Counted from the stretch's first letter, positions 34,705-42,730 are shown. The stretch: DNA of 64,000 nucleotides from an uncultured Lentibacter sp. (GCA_947497495.1 CANMGT010000003.1:124001-188000); one strand, 5' to 3'. The notes: a model not told the origin generated them from the sequence alone. Translations and numbers: made by a program.

Positions 34705-34876
34705 AAGCCCGTGAGAGCAACAGCGATGTGTGAATACGTGGATAATGCGGGTAATTTATTGTAATTATTACGAAATATCCGAACGTCTCTTGAGAAAAGA
34801 AATTGTTGCCCATGCGTGATCGATACATTCGTGTTGGGGTGTAGATGTTTTTACTGTTAACTTTCAAGCGCTTAGA

Positions 34877-34927
34877 AAGTGGGGGGCGACCCTGGAATCG
34901 AACCAGGCGTGCGTCTCCGCGAGGGAG
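34877..34927 (-). repeat. Partial duplicate of the tRNA-Tyr 3' half (att-like repeat)
   Basis: 51 bases identical to 35015-35065 of the tRNA-Tyr gene except one position (the discriminator base). It covers CCA, acceptor 3' strand, T-arm, the long variable arm and the 3' strand of the anticodon stem, then stops matching abruptly. It sits just 138 bases from the intact copy, on the islet side, as expected of a recombination remnant at a tRNA target. Confidence 0.8.
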
Positions 34928-34954
34928 CCTCAGGCGGCCGTTGCCACAGCTTGC

Positions 34955-34986
34955 ACCGCGTAGGAAACGCATGCGTTTCCCGCGGT
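34955..34986. repeat. Long palindrome between tRNA-Tyr and its partial copy
   Basis: The core GGAAACGCATGCGTTTCC (34963-34980) is an 18-bp perfect palindrome. The flanks ACCGCG and CGCGGT continue the inverted repeat with only a two-base bulge (TA) on one side. No T-run follows in either direction, so a plain terminator is unlikely. Confidence 0.85.
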
Positions 34987-35017
34987 TGGTGTGTGTTTTG
35001 GGTGTGCTTGGGATAAG

Positions 35018-35101
35018 TGGTGGGCGACCCTGGAATCGAACCAGGCGTGCGTCTCCGCGAGGGAGTTACAGTCCCCTGCCACACCTTGCGGCCTGTCGCC
35101 C
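35018..35101 (-). tRNA. tRNA-Tyr (GUA)
   Basis: 84 nt with encoded CCA. Acceptor GGGCGAC pairs with GTCGCCC; D-arm GCC/GGC; anticodon stem GGGGA/TCCCT with loop CTGTAAC (anticodon GTA); long type II variable arm CGCGGAGACGCACG; T-arm CCTGG-TTCGATT-CCAGG. The long variable arm is the bacterial tRNA-Tyr form. The 3' end is repeated at 34877-34927 and, degenerately, at 32472-32497. Confidence 0.96.
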
Positions 35102-35112
35102 ACTGAGGGCGG

Positions 35113-35141
35113 TGATTACTTGCCTCTCCAAGGGTCGTCAA
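35113..35141 (-). promoter_or_regulatory. Promoter of tRNA-Tyr
   Basis: On the minus strand TTGACG, 17 bases, TAATCA, placing transcription start about five bases before the mature 5' end. Good sigma-70-type match at the expected place. Confidence 0.65.
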
Positions 35142-35209
35142 CCGCAAATTGACGTGTTAAGCGGCTGAGCAATAAGTTTGTTTGAAATTACGCAAAGCAG
35201 GGTGCTCGC

Positions 35210-35995
35210 ATGAAGAAGCCAAAGTGGGTTGTTAAGAAAGAACAAGGCGAGAAGCGCGAGGGCAAAGAGACGGTTTGGCTCTTTGGCTTACATGCTGTGC
35301 GCGACGCGCTGAGCAACCCTGCGCGCAAGAAGCTACGGCTTGTTTTGACCAAGAATGCGGCGGACAGGCTGGCGGATGTGCTGCCAACTGCGGGCATTGA
35401 GCCGGAAATGTGCGAGCCGCGCCGCTTTTCTGCCCCGCTTGACCCGAACTCGGTGCACCAAGGGGCTGCGCTTGAAGTGATGCCGCTGGATTGGGGCAAT
35501 GTCAGCGAAGTGTGCATTGGCGGCGGTGACGAGCGGCCAGCGCGCGTGATGCTGCTGGATCGCGTGACCGACCCGCATAATGTCGGCGCGATTCTGCGCT
35601 CGGCTGAAGTGTTCGGAGCGCGGGCTGTGATAGGCACCAAGCACCACAGCGCGCCGGAGACGGGCGCATTGGCGAAAACGGCCAGCGGCGCGCTGGAGCG
35701 CCAGCCTTACCTGAGAGTCGTGAACCTTGGTCGCGCGATTGAAGAGCTGAAAAAGGCCGGATACTTCGTGATCGGGCTTGATGGCGAGGCGGAAAGCGTG
35801 ATGGAAACCCACTTTGAGGAGCTTGGCACACGCCCGATCGCGCTTGTCTTGGGCGCCGAAGGGCCGGGCTTGCGCGAGAAAACCAAAGAACTCTGCGATG
35901 TTTTGGCCAAGATCGAATATGCAGGCGCTTTTGGCTCGCTCAACGTGTCAAACGCGGCGGCTGTAGCGCTTTACGCGGCGACGCGAGCGAAATAA
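35210..35995 (+). CDS. rlmB: 23S rRNA 2'-O-ribose methyltransferase, TrmH/SpoU family (RlmB-like)
   Basis: 261 aa. N-terminal RNA-binding substrate domain (WLFGLHAVRDALSNPARKKLRLVLT) and C-terminal SPOUT knot: LLDRVTDPHNVGAILRSAEVFGA, LVLGAEGPGLRE, GSLNVSNAAAVALYAA, the three SpoU motifs in order. RlmB methylates G2251 in E. coli 23S rRNA; the exact site here is inferred. Basic N-terminal extension of ~22 residues. Followed by a candidate small RNA gene. Confidence 0.9.
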   Translation: MKKPKWVVKKEQGEKREGKETVWLFGLHAVRDALSNPARKKLRLVLTKNAADRLADVLPTAGIEPEMCEPRRFSAPLDPNSVHQGAALEVMPLDWGNVSEVCIGGGDERPARVMLLDRVTDPHNVGAILRSAEVFGARAVIGTKHHSAPETGALAKTASGALERQPYLRVVNLGRAIEELKKAGYFVIGLDGEAESVMETHFEELGTRPIALVLGAEGPGLREKTKELCDVLAKIEYAGAFGSLNVSNAAAVALYAATRAK

Positions 35996-36025
35996 CGCGC
36001 ATCATCGGCGGAAAGTGACCTGTTG

Positions 36026-36054
36026 TTCACAGGTTCTTTACAAACCCTTCATAA
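36026..36054 (+). promoter_or_regulatory. Candidate promoter for the small RNA downstream of rlmB
   Basis: TTCACA, 17 bases, TCATAA, thirty bases after the rlmB stop. Transcription would start near 36061, just before two strong hairpins. Match to consensus is moderate. Confidence 0.4.
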
Positions 36055-36060
36055 CCTCAG

Positions 36061-36166
36061 TTTCGTACCTACATCATGTTGGGAAGCAGGCCGGAACACC
36101 TGCTTTCAGTACACTGTCCCTCGTTCCGTAACTGCGCCCAGCCTCTTGGCTTGGGCGCTTTTTTTT
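36061..36166 (+). ncRNA. Candidate small RNA between rlmB and the CoA-binding protein gene
   Basis: About 105 nt with a promoter-like sequence in front and a strong intrinsic terminator at the end. A perfect hairpin AAGCAGG-(8 nt)-CCTGCTT lies at 36084-36105. No ORF with an RBS fits in it. It could alternatively be the 3' UTR of rlmB. No known RNA family was recognised. Confidence 0.5.
36134..36166 (+). terminator. Rho-independent terminator
   Basis: Stem GCGCCCAGCC / GGCTTGGGCGC (one bulged T) with TCTT loop, followed by eight T residues. Ends rlmB and/or the small RNA. Confidence 0.9.
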
Positions 36167-36195
36167 GGCACTGATGGACAAAAGGGAGCCAGTGG

Positions 36196-36669
36196 ATGTC
36201 AGAAACCTATACAGACGCTTTTTTGAAACGTGTTTTGAAGCGCGCGAAGGTGCTGGGCGTTGTGGGGTTGTCATCAAAAACAACGCGGCCGAGCTTTTTC
36301 GTGGGGCGCTATATGAAACTGCGCGGCTACCGGATTGTGCCGGTGAACCCGGCTTATGTCGGGCAGGACTTCATGGGCGTACCTTATGTGGGCGCACTGA
36401 CGGAGCTGCCGGAAGAGACGGATTTTCTCGATCTTTTTCGCCGCTCTGAAGATGTTTTGCCGATTGTGGAAGAAGCGCTTGAAGGCCTGCCGAACTTGCA
36501 GACGATCTGGATGCAGATCGGGGTTGTCAACCAGGAGGCCGCGGCTCTGGCGCGTGCGCGCGGTGTTGACGTTGTGATGAACCGGTGCCCTAAAATTGAA
36601 CACCAGCGGCTCTTTGGCGAGTTGCGCAAAGGCGGGTTCAATACTGGCGTGATTTCTTCCAAGCTTTAA
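36196..36669 (+). CDS. CoA-binding domain protein (YccU-like)
   Basis: 157 aa with a single Rossmann-like CoA-binding domain: VLGVVGLSSKTTRPSFFVGRYMKLRGYRIVPVNP, later IWMQIGVVNQEAAALARARGVDVVMNRCPKIEH. Members resemble the nucleotide-binding part of succinyl-CoA synthetase alpha; function in the cell is not established. RBS GGGAG precedes the ATG. Independent transcription unit after the small RNA terminator. Confidence 0.88.
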   Translation: MSETYTDAFLKRVLKRAKVLGVVGLSSKTTRPSFFVGRYMKLRGYRIVPVNPAYVGQDFMGVPYVGALTELPEETDFLDLFRRSEDVLPIVEEALEGLPNLQTIWMQIGVVNQEAAALARARGVDVVMNRCPKIEHQRLFGELRKGGFNTGVISSKL

Positions 36670-36811
36670 GTGCGTTGCGCCGCTTACGCGTCGCGGTGGG
36701 GCGATGCCGAAGGCAGCGCAAACCTGACACAGAACGACTTGCCGGGACTTAAAACAGCGGCTTGGGTTTGCTGCGCCTGTTGGGTTAGATATTCACAGCG
36801 ATAAGAAAAGC

Positions 36812-37117
36812 TTAGCGGGACGCTTTTTCGGCGAGGCCGGATTGGGACTGGCGGCGTTCGAGCTCTGATAGGACGTCACGAATATGCACGTCGTTGGCGT
36901 GAAGCGTGACGAGCAGGTGATAGAGCAGGTCAGCGGCCTCTGATGTGAGGCCCGCTTTGTTGCCTTTGACCGCTTCGATCACCGTTTCGATGGCTTCTTC
37001 CCCGAGCTTTTCGGCGACTTTGTCGCTGCCCTTCGCGAGCAGTTTGGCTGTCCAGCTTTCGTCGGGCGAGGCGGCGGCACGGGTGGCGATGATGTCTTGG
37101 AGCTCTTCGAGGGTCAT
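36812..37117 (-). CDS. hisE: Phosphoribosyl-ATP pyrophosphatase
   Basis: Second step of histidine synthesis (PR-ATP to PR-AMP). 101 aa from ATG 37117; the ORF-track extension overlaps hisF and is not real. All-helical MazG-like fold with [25 protein letters not shown] and [13 protein letters not shown], the metal-binding EExxE/ExxD helices. Eleven bases after hisF, so same operon; end of the hisA-TM-hisF-hisE run. Confidence 0.95.
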   Translation of the reverse strand: MTLEELQDIIATRAAASPDESWTAKLLAKGSDKVAEKLGEEAIETVIEAVKGNKAGLTSEAADLLYHLLVTLHANDVHIRDVLSELERRQSQSGLAEKASR

Positions 37118-37127
37118 GTCTTGATCC

Positions 37128-37892
37128 TTAATTTTCGATCCGCATCGGGATGCCAGCGGCTTGCATGTAGTCTTTGGCCTGCGCGATTGTGTAGGTTCCG
37201 AAGTGAAAGATCGACGCGGCCAAGACGGCGGAGGCGTGGCCTTCGCGCACGCCTTCAACGAGGTGGTCAAGCGTTCCCACGCCGCCCGAGGCTATGACAG
37301 GCACGCTCACTGCGTCGGCGATGGCGCGGGTGAGGGGCAGGTTGTAGCCGGCTTTGGTGCCGTCGCGATCCATCGAGGTCAGCAGGATTTCACCAGCGCC
37401 GTTTTTAGCAACCAGTTTGGCGAACTCCACGGCGTCGATGCCTGTGGGTTTGCGGCCGCCGTGGGTGAAGATTTCCCACTTGCCCGGGGCAACGGTTTTG
37501 GCATCGATCGCGACGACGATGCATTGGGAGCCAAAGTGGGTAGAGGCCTCACCGACGACATCGGGATTGGCGACAGCGGCCGAGTTGAAGCTGACTTTGT
37601 CCGCCCCCGCGAGGAGCAGGTCGCGCACGTCTTGCACAGTGCGCACGCCGCCACCGACTGTGAGCGGGATGTAGCACTGTTCGGCGGTGCGTGTGACCAT
37701 GTCAAACATGGTGCCGCGGTTCTCGTGTGTGGCGTGAATGTCGAGAAAGCAAAGCTCGTCGGCGCCTGCAGCGTCATAGGCTTTGGCCGCGTCAACCGGA
37801 TCACCCGCGTCGCGCAAGCCAACGAAGTTGACGCCTTTGACGACGCGCCCGTCGGCGACGTCGAGGCAGGGGATGATGCGGGTTTTGAGCAT
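37128..37892 (-). CDS. hisF: Imidazole glycerol phosphate synthase cyclase subunit
   Basis: 254-aa (beta-alpha)8 barrel: [16 protein letters not shown] with the catalytic Asp, [43 protein letters not shown] with the second catalytic Asp, [14 protein letters not shown]. Works with HisH, encoded at 40124-40765. Full length and intact motifs. Confidence 0.97.
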   Translation of the reverse strand: MLKTRIIPCLDVADGRVVKGVNFVGLRDAGDPVDAAKAYDAAGADELCFLDIHATHENRGTMFDMVTRTAEQCYIPLTVGGGVRTVQDVRDLLLAGADKVSFNSAAVANPDVVGEASTHFGSQCIVVAIDAKTVAPGKWEIFTHGGRKPTGIDAVEFAKLVAKNGAGEILLTSMDRDGTKAGYNLPLTRAIADAVSVPVIASGGVGTLDHLVEGVREGHASAVLAASIFHFGTYTIAQAKDYMQAAGIPMRIEN

Positions 37893-37997
37893 GGCTGTGC
37901 CTCTAGCAGGAGCAGTGCTTGGGGCCGGCCACTGCGCTATTGAGTATTTGGGTCAAGAAAAAGCTTACGTGGGGTTTAGCGGGGAAGGGGCGCGAGA

Positions 37998-38357
37998 TCA
38001 ATTCGCTTTGTTTTTGCGGGCGCGTTTTAGAAGCGCGGCAAGGATGAAGCCTGACCCGATCAGCACTGTCGGTGGCGTGCTGAGAAGTCCGATCCAAGAG
38101 GCTGCGAAGAGGGCTTCACCGTAGGCCTCCATGGTCTGCTTGCAACCAAGAAAGACGGTTCCGCCTGTGCAATCGGTTCCGGCGAAAAGCGTTGAGGAGA
38201 TTAAGAACAGGGTTGCGGGGAAAACCGCGCTCGCAAGTGTGAGCCACATCCAGCGTTTGAAGCGGGGGTGGCTCTTGCTCGCGGGGGTGGCTGAGGCCAA
38301 AGCGAGGACGCCGAAAACCAGAGCTGGAAGGGTTGGCAGGGCGATGAGGAAACCCAC
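37998..38357 (-). CDS. Small membrane protein between hisA and hisF
   Basis: 119 aa with three hydrophobic segments (residues ~3-22, ~37-58 and ~85-108) and a positively charged C-terminus LKRARKNKAN. Two cysteines flank a short loop (GTDCTGGTVFLGCKQT) predicted periplasmic. No family recognised. It sits 17 nt after hisA and 105 nt before hisF in the same direction, so it is co-transcribed with histidine genes although no link to the pathway is apparent. Alternative start sites cannot be excluded. Confidence 0.7.
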   Translation of the reverse strand: MGFLIALPTLPALVFGVLALASATPASKSHPRFKRWMWLTLASAVFPATLFLISSTLFAGTDCTGGTVFLGCKQTMEAYGEALFAASWIGLLSTPPTVLIGSGFILAALLKRARKNKAN

Positions 38358-38374
38358 TGTTCTCTTTGGCCTCG

Positions 38375-39097
38375 TTAAGACCGCAGCAGCGCGAGGGCTT
38401 CTTTGAGATCAATCGCGCCGTCATAGAGCGCGCGGCCTGAGATGGCGCCGTTGAGGGGCGCGCCGCAGGTTTTGAGTGCCTGCAAGTCGGCGAGGGACGA
38501 GACACCGCCCGAGGCGATAACGGGGATGGAGACGGCGTTGCCGAGGGCGGCTGTCTCGGCCACGTTGGGGCCTTTCATCGCGCCATCGCGGTTGATGTCG
38601 GTGTAGATGATGGCGCTAACGCCTGCGTCTTCAAAGGATTTGGCGAGGTCGGTTGCGTTGACGTTTGTCTCTTCCGCCCAGCCTTTGGTTGCGACCATGC
38701 CTTTGCGGGCATCAATGCCGACGGCGACTTTGCCAGGAAATTCGCGCGCCGCGTCACGCACCAGTTGCGGATTTTCGACGGCCACTGTGCCAAGGATCAC
38801 GCGGGCGAGGCCACGGGTGATCCAGCGCTCGATGGTGGCCATGTCGCGGATGCCGCCGCCGAGTTGGGCGGGCACATTTGTTTGCGCAAGGATCTCCTCG
38901 ACGGGGCGGGCATTGACGGGTTCGCCCGCAAAAGCGCCGTTAAGATCAACCAGATGCAGCCACTCGCAGCCCGCAGCGACAAATTCGAGCGCTTGGGCGG
39001 CGGGGTTCTCGTTGAACACGGTTTCCTGGTCCATTTCGCCGTGCACAAGGCGCACAGCGCGGCCATCTTTGAGGTCAATCGCGGGGTAGAGGATCAT
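38375..39097 (-). CDS. hisA: Phosphoribosylformimino-5-aminoimidazole carboxamide ribotide isomerase
   Basis: 240-aa barrel enzyme, fourth step of histidine synthesis. [16 protein letters not shown] carries the catalytic Asp, [31 protein letters not shown] the phosphate-binding half, [14 protein letters not shown] the second Asp and [15 protein letters not shown] the closing phosphate site. Related to HisF by ancient duplication. Preceded by two DUF2147 genes on the other strand. Confidence 0.97.
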   Translation of the reverse strand: MILYPAIDLKDGRAVRLVHGEMDQETVFNENPAAQALEFVAAGCEWLHLVDLNGAFAGEPVNARPVEEILAQTNVPAQLGGGIRDMATIERWITRGLARVILGTVAVENPQLVRDAAREFPGKVAVGIDARKGMVATKGWAEETNVNATDLAKSFEDAGVSAIIYTDINRDGAMKGPNVAETAALGNAVSIPVIASGGVSSLADLQALKTCGAPLNGAISGRALYDGAIDLKEALALLRS

Positions 39098-39227
39098 CTT
39101 GGTATTCCTGCTTTCAGAGAGTTGAGAGCTTTATGCACGGGCGGGCGCGAAATGCAATGTAACCTCAAGTCAAGCTTGATTGGAATCGCCATCAAGGCGC
39201 AAGATAGAGCCAATAGGGAGAGAGACT

Positions 39228-39614
39228 ATGAAAAAGACACTGATATTGGCAGCTTGCGGTTTTTTTGCGGCGGGGGCAGCTTTTGCTGATCCGGCCCTTG
39301 GAACGTGGAAAACCGAAGTGGATGACGGGGCCTATGCCCATGTAAACATGGCGCCTTGCGGCTCAAATGTCTGCGGCACCATTGTCAAAACGTTCAAGGG
39401 CGGCTCTGAGTATAACTCGCCAAACAAGGGCAAACAGATCGTGCGGGGGATGAAACCTGCGGGCGGCGGCTCCTATGCTGGCAAAGTCTGGCGGCCCTCT
39501 AACGACAAAATATATGTCGGCAAAATGCAGGTAAGCGGCAAGAAGTTGACACTCAAAGGATGCGTCGCTGGCGGCCTTATCTGCGCAAGCCAGAAATGGA
39601 CGAAACTTAACTAA
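39228..39614 (+). CDS. DUF2147 family exported protein, copy 1
   Basis: 128 aa from ATG 39228 with RBS AGGGAGAGA; the ORF-track start is 16 codons upstream. Signal peptide MKKTLILAACGFFAAGAAFA, then the DUF2147 pattern: GTWKTEVDDG, VNMAPCGSNVCGTIVKTF, GKQIVRGMKP, GKMQVSGKKLTLKGCVAGGLICASQKWTKLN. Four cysteines are conserved in the next gene. Probably a periplasmic beta-barrel-like lipocalin fold; function unknown. Confidence 0.9.
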   Translation: MKKTLILAACGFFAAGAAFADPALGTWKTEVDDGAYAHVNMAPCGSNVCGTIVKTFKGGSEYNSPNKGKQIVRGMKPAGGGSYAGKVWRPSNDKIYVGKMQVSGKKLTLKGCVAGGLICASQKWTKLN

Positions 39615-39737
39615 GCCAAAAAGCGCTTATGCGCGGCTTGCTCTGAAAAGAATGAGTCGCGTTTAGCGCAATTGGGCGTATAGCCAGCGTTGAAGTCCGG
39701 CTGCGTGGTGCAGCTGGCCCTGTGTTGGAGATACGAC

Positions 39738-40127
39738 GTGGGCAAACCATTTTTTGTTGCATTGATGCTGGCCGTTGCCGCCCCTGAAATGTCCTTTGCG
39801 GACAGTCCGCGCGGGCTTTGGAAAACCGAACCTGACGACAAGGGTCAGATTGGCATTGTCAGCGTCGCGCCCTGCGGCAAGGCGCTTTGCGGCACGATCA
39901 CGAAAGCCTATGACAAGCAGTCAAAGCCTGTGAGCACGCCCAATGTCGGCAAGCGCATTCTGTTTGATATGGTCGAAACCAAGCCCGGTTTTTACGAGGG
40001 CCGCGTGTTGATCCCCAAATTCAACCGCACGCTTGAAGGCAAGATGCTGGTGCAGGGCGCCAAGATGAAGCTCAGCGGCTGCGTCAAAGCGGTTTGCGGC
40101 AAGCAAACGTGGACGCGCACGAACTAG
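39738..40127 (+). CDS. DUF2147 family exported protein, copy 2
   Basis: 129 aa. I prefer GTG 39738 (RBS GGAG) because it opens a proper signal peptide, GKPFFVALMLAVAAPEMSFA; the ORF-track ATG 39690 puts 16 odd residues in front. Mature part parallels copy 1: GLWKTEPDDKG, SVAPCGKALCGTITKAY, GKRILFDM, GKMLVQGAKMKLSGCVKAVCGKQTWTRTN. Its 3' end overlaps the hisH stop by 4 nt, convergently. Tandem duplication of copy 1, now clearly diverged. Confidence 0.87.
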   Translation: MGKPFFVALMLAVAAPEMSFADSPRGLWKTEPDDKGQIGIVSVAPCGKALCGTITKAYDKQSKPVSTPNVGKRILFDMVETKPGFYEGRVLIPKFNRTLEGKMLVQGAKMKLSGCVKAVCGKQTWTRTN

Positions 40128-40765
40128 CTTGGCTGCCAGCTCAAGAAGTTGGAGATCATCCGCAGGCCTGTTTCCTGACTTTTTTCGGGGTGAAACTGCA
40201 CCCCGACGATGTTGTCCCGCCCGACAACGGCGGTAATCGCTCCGCCGTGATCTGTACTGGCGAGGCGCTCGGCGGGGTTGGCGACAACGAAGTGGTAGGA
40301 GTGCACGAAGTAGCAGTGCTTGCCTTGTTCAATGCCGTCAAACAGCGCGTGCGGCTGCTCGATGTTCAGTGCGTTCCAGCCCATATGCGGCACGCGAAAC
40401 TCAGTGCCTGAAGGCTCGATGTGCTTCACCTCGCCTTTGATCCAGTCAAAGCCGGGTGTTTCCCGATACTCCAGCCCGCGGGTGGCAAGCATTTGCATGC
40501 CGATGCAGATACCCATGAAGGGGCGTTCTTTGCGGATCACGACCTCTTCGATGGCTTCAAAGATGCCTTTATGGTCAAACAGGGCCGCGTGACAGGCGGG
40601 GTAGGCGCCGTCACCGGGCAGCACAATGCGGTCAGCCTTGAGCACCACTTTCGGATCAGAGGTGACGACTACCTCGCCACTGCCTGTTTCATTGGCCATC
40701 CTCTCAAACGCCTTTTGGGCCGAGTGCAGGTTGCCGCTGTCGTAGTCGACGATGACCGTCAGCAT
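40124..40765 (-). CDS. hisH: Imidazole glycerol phosphate synthase glutaminase subunit
   Basis: 213-aa class I glutamine amidotransferase: IVDYDSGNLHSAQKAFE, LPGDGAYPAC, MGICIGMQMLA with the nucleophile Cys, and HPEKSQETG with the His/Glu pair. Supplies ammonia to HisF. 57 nt after hisB on the same strand. Confidence 0.97.
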   Translation of the reverse strand: MLTVIVDYDSGNLHSAQKAFERMANETGSGEVVVTSDPKVVLKADRIVLPGDGAYPACHAALFDHKGIFEAIEEVVIRKERPFMGICIGMQMLATRGLEYRETPGFDWIKGEVKHIEPSGTEFRVPHMGWNALNIEQPHALFDGIEQGKHCYFVHSYHFVVANPAERLASTDHGGAITAVVGRDNIVGVQFHPEKSQETGLRMISNFLSWQPS

Positions 40766-40822
40766 AGAGTGTTCCTTTCGCGCCTCTTATCCGAAAACCG
40801 GCATCCAATTACGGGGATGCGC

Positions 40823-41410
40823 TCAGAGCGTGCCTTTGGTTGACGGGATCGCGCCAGCAGCGCGCGGGTCGGCCTCAAGGGCCACGCGCAAGGCACGGGC
40901 AACCGCCTTGAAGGCCGCTTCCGCGATGTGGTGCGAATTGAAACCGTGCAGCGCGTCAACGTGCAGCGTGAGGCCGCCATGTGTTGAGAAGGCCTGAAAG
41001 AATTCGCGCACCAGCTCGGTGTCGAACGTGCCGATCTTGGGAGTTGGCAGATCAAGGTTCCAGACAAGGAAGGGGCGGCCTGAAATATCGAGGGCAGCGC
41101 GCACAAGCGCGTCATCCATCGGCAACAGGCAAGACCCGTAGCGGTTGATGCCCGCCTTGTCGCCAACGGCCTTCGCAAGCGCTTGGCCAAGGGCGATGCC
41201 CACGTCTTCAACTGTGTGGTGATCGTCAATGTGCAAGTCGCCTTCGCAACGCACAACCATGTCCATCATCGCGTGGCGCGCCAGCTGATCCAGCATGTGG
41301 TCAAAAAAGCCAACGCCTGTCTGGTTGTCGTATTTGCCCGTGCCATCAAGCGTAAGCTCGACGCTGATTTTGGTTTCGTTGGTGTTGCGGGTGATGACTG
41401 CTTTGCGCAT
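40823..41410 (-). CDS. hisB: Imidazoleglycerol-phosphate dehydratase
   Basis: Monofunctional dehydratase, 195 aa from ATG 41410; the ORF-track start adds 73 unconserved residues. Manganese-binding histidine motifs are intact: [51 protein letters not shown]. No fused phosphatase, as usual in alphaproteobacteria. First of the five histidine genes in this window. Confidence 0.97.
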   Translation of the reverse strand: MRKAVITRNTNETKISVELTLDGTGKYDNQTGVGFFDHMLDQLARHAMMDMVVRCEGDLHIDDHHTVEDVGIALGQALAKAVGDKAGINRYGSCLLPMDDALVRAALDISGRPFLVWNLDLPTPKIGTFDTELVREFFQAFSTHGGLTLHVDALHGFNSHHIAEAAFKAVARALRVALEADPRAAGAIPSTKGTL

Positions 41411-41542
41411 GGCGTATTCCTTTGTTCTGAGCTGCTTATAGGGTGGCAGAGCGGGCGCGCCAAGGGGGCAGCCACAAGAGCCGTTGCGCCTGTTGCGCGG
41501 GCGTGGCACTGTTTGGCGAAGATAGCTTGAGGAGTGCGCCAA

Positions 41543-41782
41543 ATGGCCGATTGTGTGTTTATTCAACTGCGCTGCAAACCGGGAACGACTTATAAGGTCG
41601 CCGAGGCGATTGTGCTGAAAGAGTTGCACTCCGAGTTGTTCTCAACCAGTGGCGAGTGGGACTTGCTTTTGAAGGTTTATGTGCCCGAGGGCGCGGATGT
41701 GGGCATGTTCATCAACGAGCACCTCCTGGACATCGAAGGCATCGAACGCTCACTGACAACGCTGACGTTCAAGGCTTTCTAG
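41543..41782 (+). CDS. Stand-alone Lrp/AsnC ligand-binding (RAM) domain protein
   Basis: 79 aa from ATG 41543, with AGGAG nine bases upstream (the ORF-track GTG start sits on the RBS). Consists only of a RAM domain, [19 protein letters not shown]...[13 protein letters not shown]...[13 protein letters not shown], with no DNA-binding part. Such proteins may bind small ligands or mix with full-length Lrp proteins. Divergent from hisB with 132 nt between. Confidence 0.88.
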   Translation: MADCVFIQLRCKPGTTYKVAEAIVLKELHSELFSTSGEWDLLLKVYVPEGADVGMFINEHLLDIEGIERSLTTLTFKAF

Positions 41783-41902
41783 CCTGCCGTGTTTCGACGA
41801 GATATGGGCGATTGTCCGCTCTGCGGACTTTGCTGCCATTGACCTGTGCTTCCGCATTCAGTTAGCTGTCAGACCATGCAAAATGATTCTTAGGTATCGC
41901 AA

Positions 41903-42511
41903 TTGGGTTCAACGAACGGCATGGCCGAAGCAAATGCATCAAGCGGTGCTTCAGGCTTTCCCGAAATTCTTTCGACACTGCTGGAACTCGTTCAGCACAG
42001 TGACAATGATCTATCTTGGAAAGTCAGTTTAGCTCTGAAATTTTTCCTCGAAAGGGAGTGTATCTCTGGCGATGCTGAGTGGTTAAGCACTGTCGAGGCC
42101 TTTCTTGCATTCGAAGACAACCTTGCCGTCACAGTGGGCTCTCGATCAATAAAGGAACTTCGTATCAGTCCGAAAGAACGCGACAATTTTGCTTACGAGA
42201 TATTCAGTAGAATTGAACGGAAAGCGACTAATGCTTGGCGTCATGCTTACATATTGAAACAGGCGATCTGCGTGCCCGGATTGCAAGATGATGTCGTAGA
42301 TTATTTACACGCCAATTGGAGTGTCGACGAAGAAGTAACATCGCATCTGCTCTATGTGGTTTGGGCCGTTGAAAAGTCAGTAAATTTCAACGCAACACTA
42401 AATGATATTAGCGAAAATGCCATGTCTCAGGAACTCAGGGAGCAGGCGGCTCAAACGCTACGGGTGAGACGAGAAGTAGAGGCTTGGCAGGCGCAAAACC
42501 TAGAACAGTAA
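41903..42511 (+). CDS. Hypothetical protein, orphan-like
   Basis: 202 aa from TTG 41903 (AGG upstream) or 196 aa from ATG 41921. Predicted mostly alpha-helical with regular hydrophobic spacing, perhaps HEAT-like: LLELVQHSDNDLSWKVSLALKFFL, VEAFLAFEDNLAV, DDVVDYLHANWSVDEEVTSHLLYVVW. Acidic overall, no signal peptide, no membrane segment. The DNA is visibly more A+T-rich than its neighbours and it lies at the 3' side of tRNA-Gly, both typical of acquired genes. Function unknown. Confidence 0.7.
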   Translation: MGSTNGMAEANASSGASGFPEILSTLLELVQHSDNDLSWKVSLALKFFLERECISGDAEWLSTVEAFLAFEDNLAVTVGSRSIKELRISPKERDNFAYEIFSRIERKATNAWRHAYILKQAICVPGLQDDVVDYLHANWSVDEEVTSHLLYVVWAVEKSVNFNATLNDISENAMSQELREQAAQTLRVRREVEAWQAQNLEQ

Positions 42512-42598
42512 TCGACCGATTGGGCTCAAAGCAGACATCTACGCAGCACGCCGAGTGTTTCAGTTTGAGCCAACAGACGTGTGCTGCCCGAAACGACG

Positions 42599-42622
42599 AA
42601 GGGCCGCCCGAGGGCGACCCTT
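42599..42622 (-). terminator. Terminator-like hairpin downstream of tRNA-Gly
   Basis: 11-bp stem AAGGGTCGCCC / GGGCGGCCCTT read on the minus strand, with one G-U pair that would be an A-C mismatch on the plus strand, indicating minus-strand use. A second perfect hairpin GTCACTT-(5)-AAGTGAC lies between it and the tRNA (42632-42650). The T-run is poor. Confidence 0.55.
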
Positions 42623-42655
42623 AGTTCGTTTGTCACTTGGGGTAAGTGACCCAAT

Positions 42656-42730
42656 TGGAGCGGGCGAGGCGATTCGAACGCCCGACCCTAACCTTGGCAA
42701 GGTTATGCTCTACCCCTGAGCTACGCCCGC
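42656..42730 (-). tRNA. tRNA-Gly (GCC)
   Basis: 75 nt with CCA encoded. Acceptor GCGGGCG/CGCCCGC, D-arm with AGCTCAGGGGTAGAGC, anticodon stem TAACC/GGTTA with loop TTGCCAA (anticodon GCC), T-arm GGGCG-TTCGAATC-CGCC type. No partial copy of its 3' end was seen nearby. Confidence 0.96.

Noticed and set aside
34877-34986. A second, degenerate tRNA-Tyr gene
   Set aside because: Only the 3' half matches; D-arm, anticodon loop and 5' acceptor strand are missing, so it is a partial repeat, not a gene.
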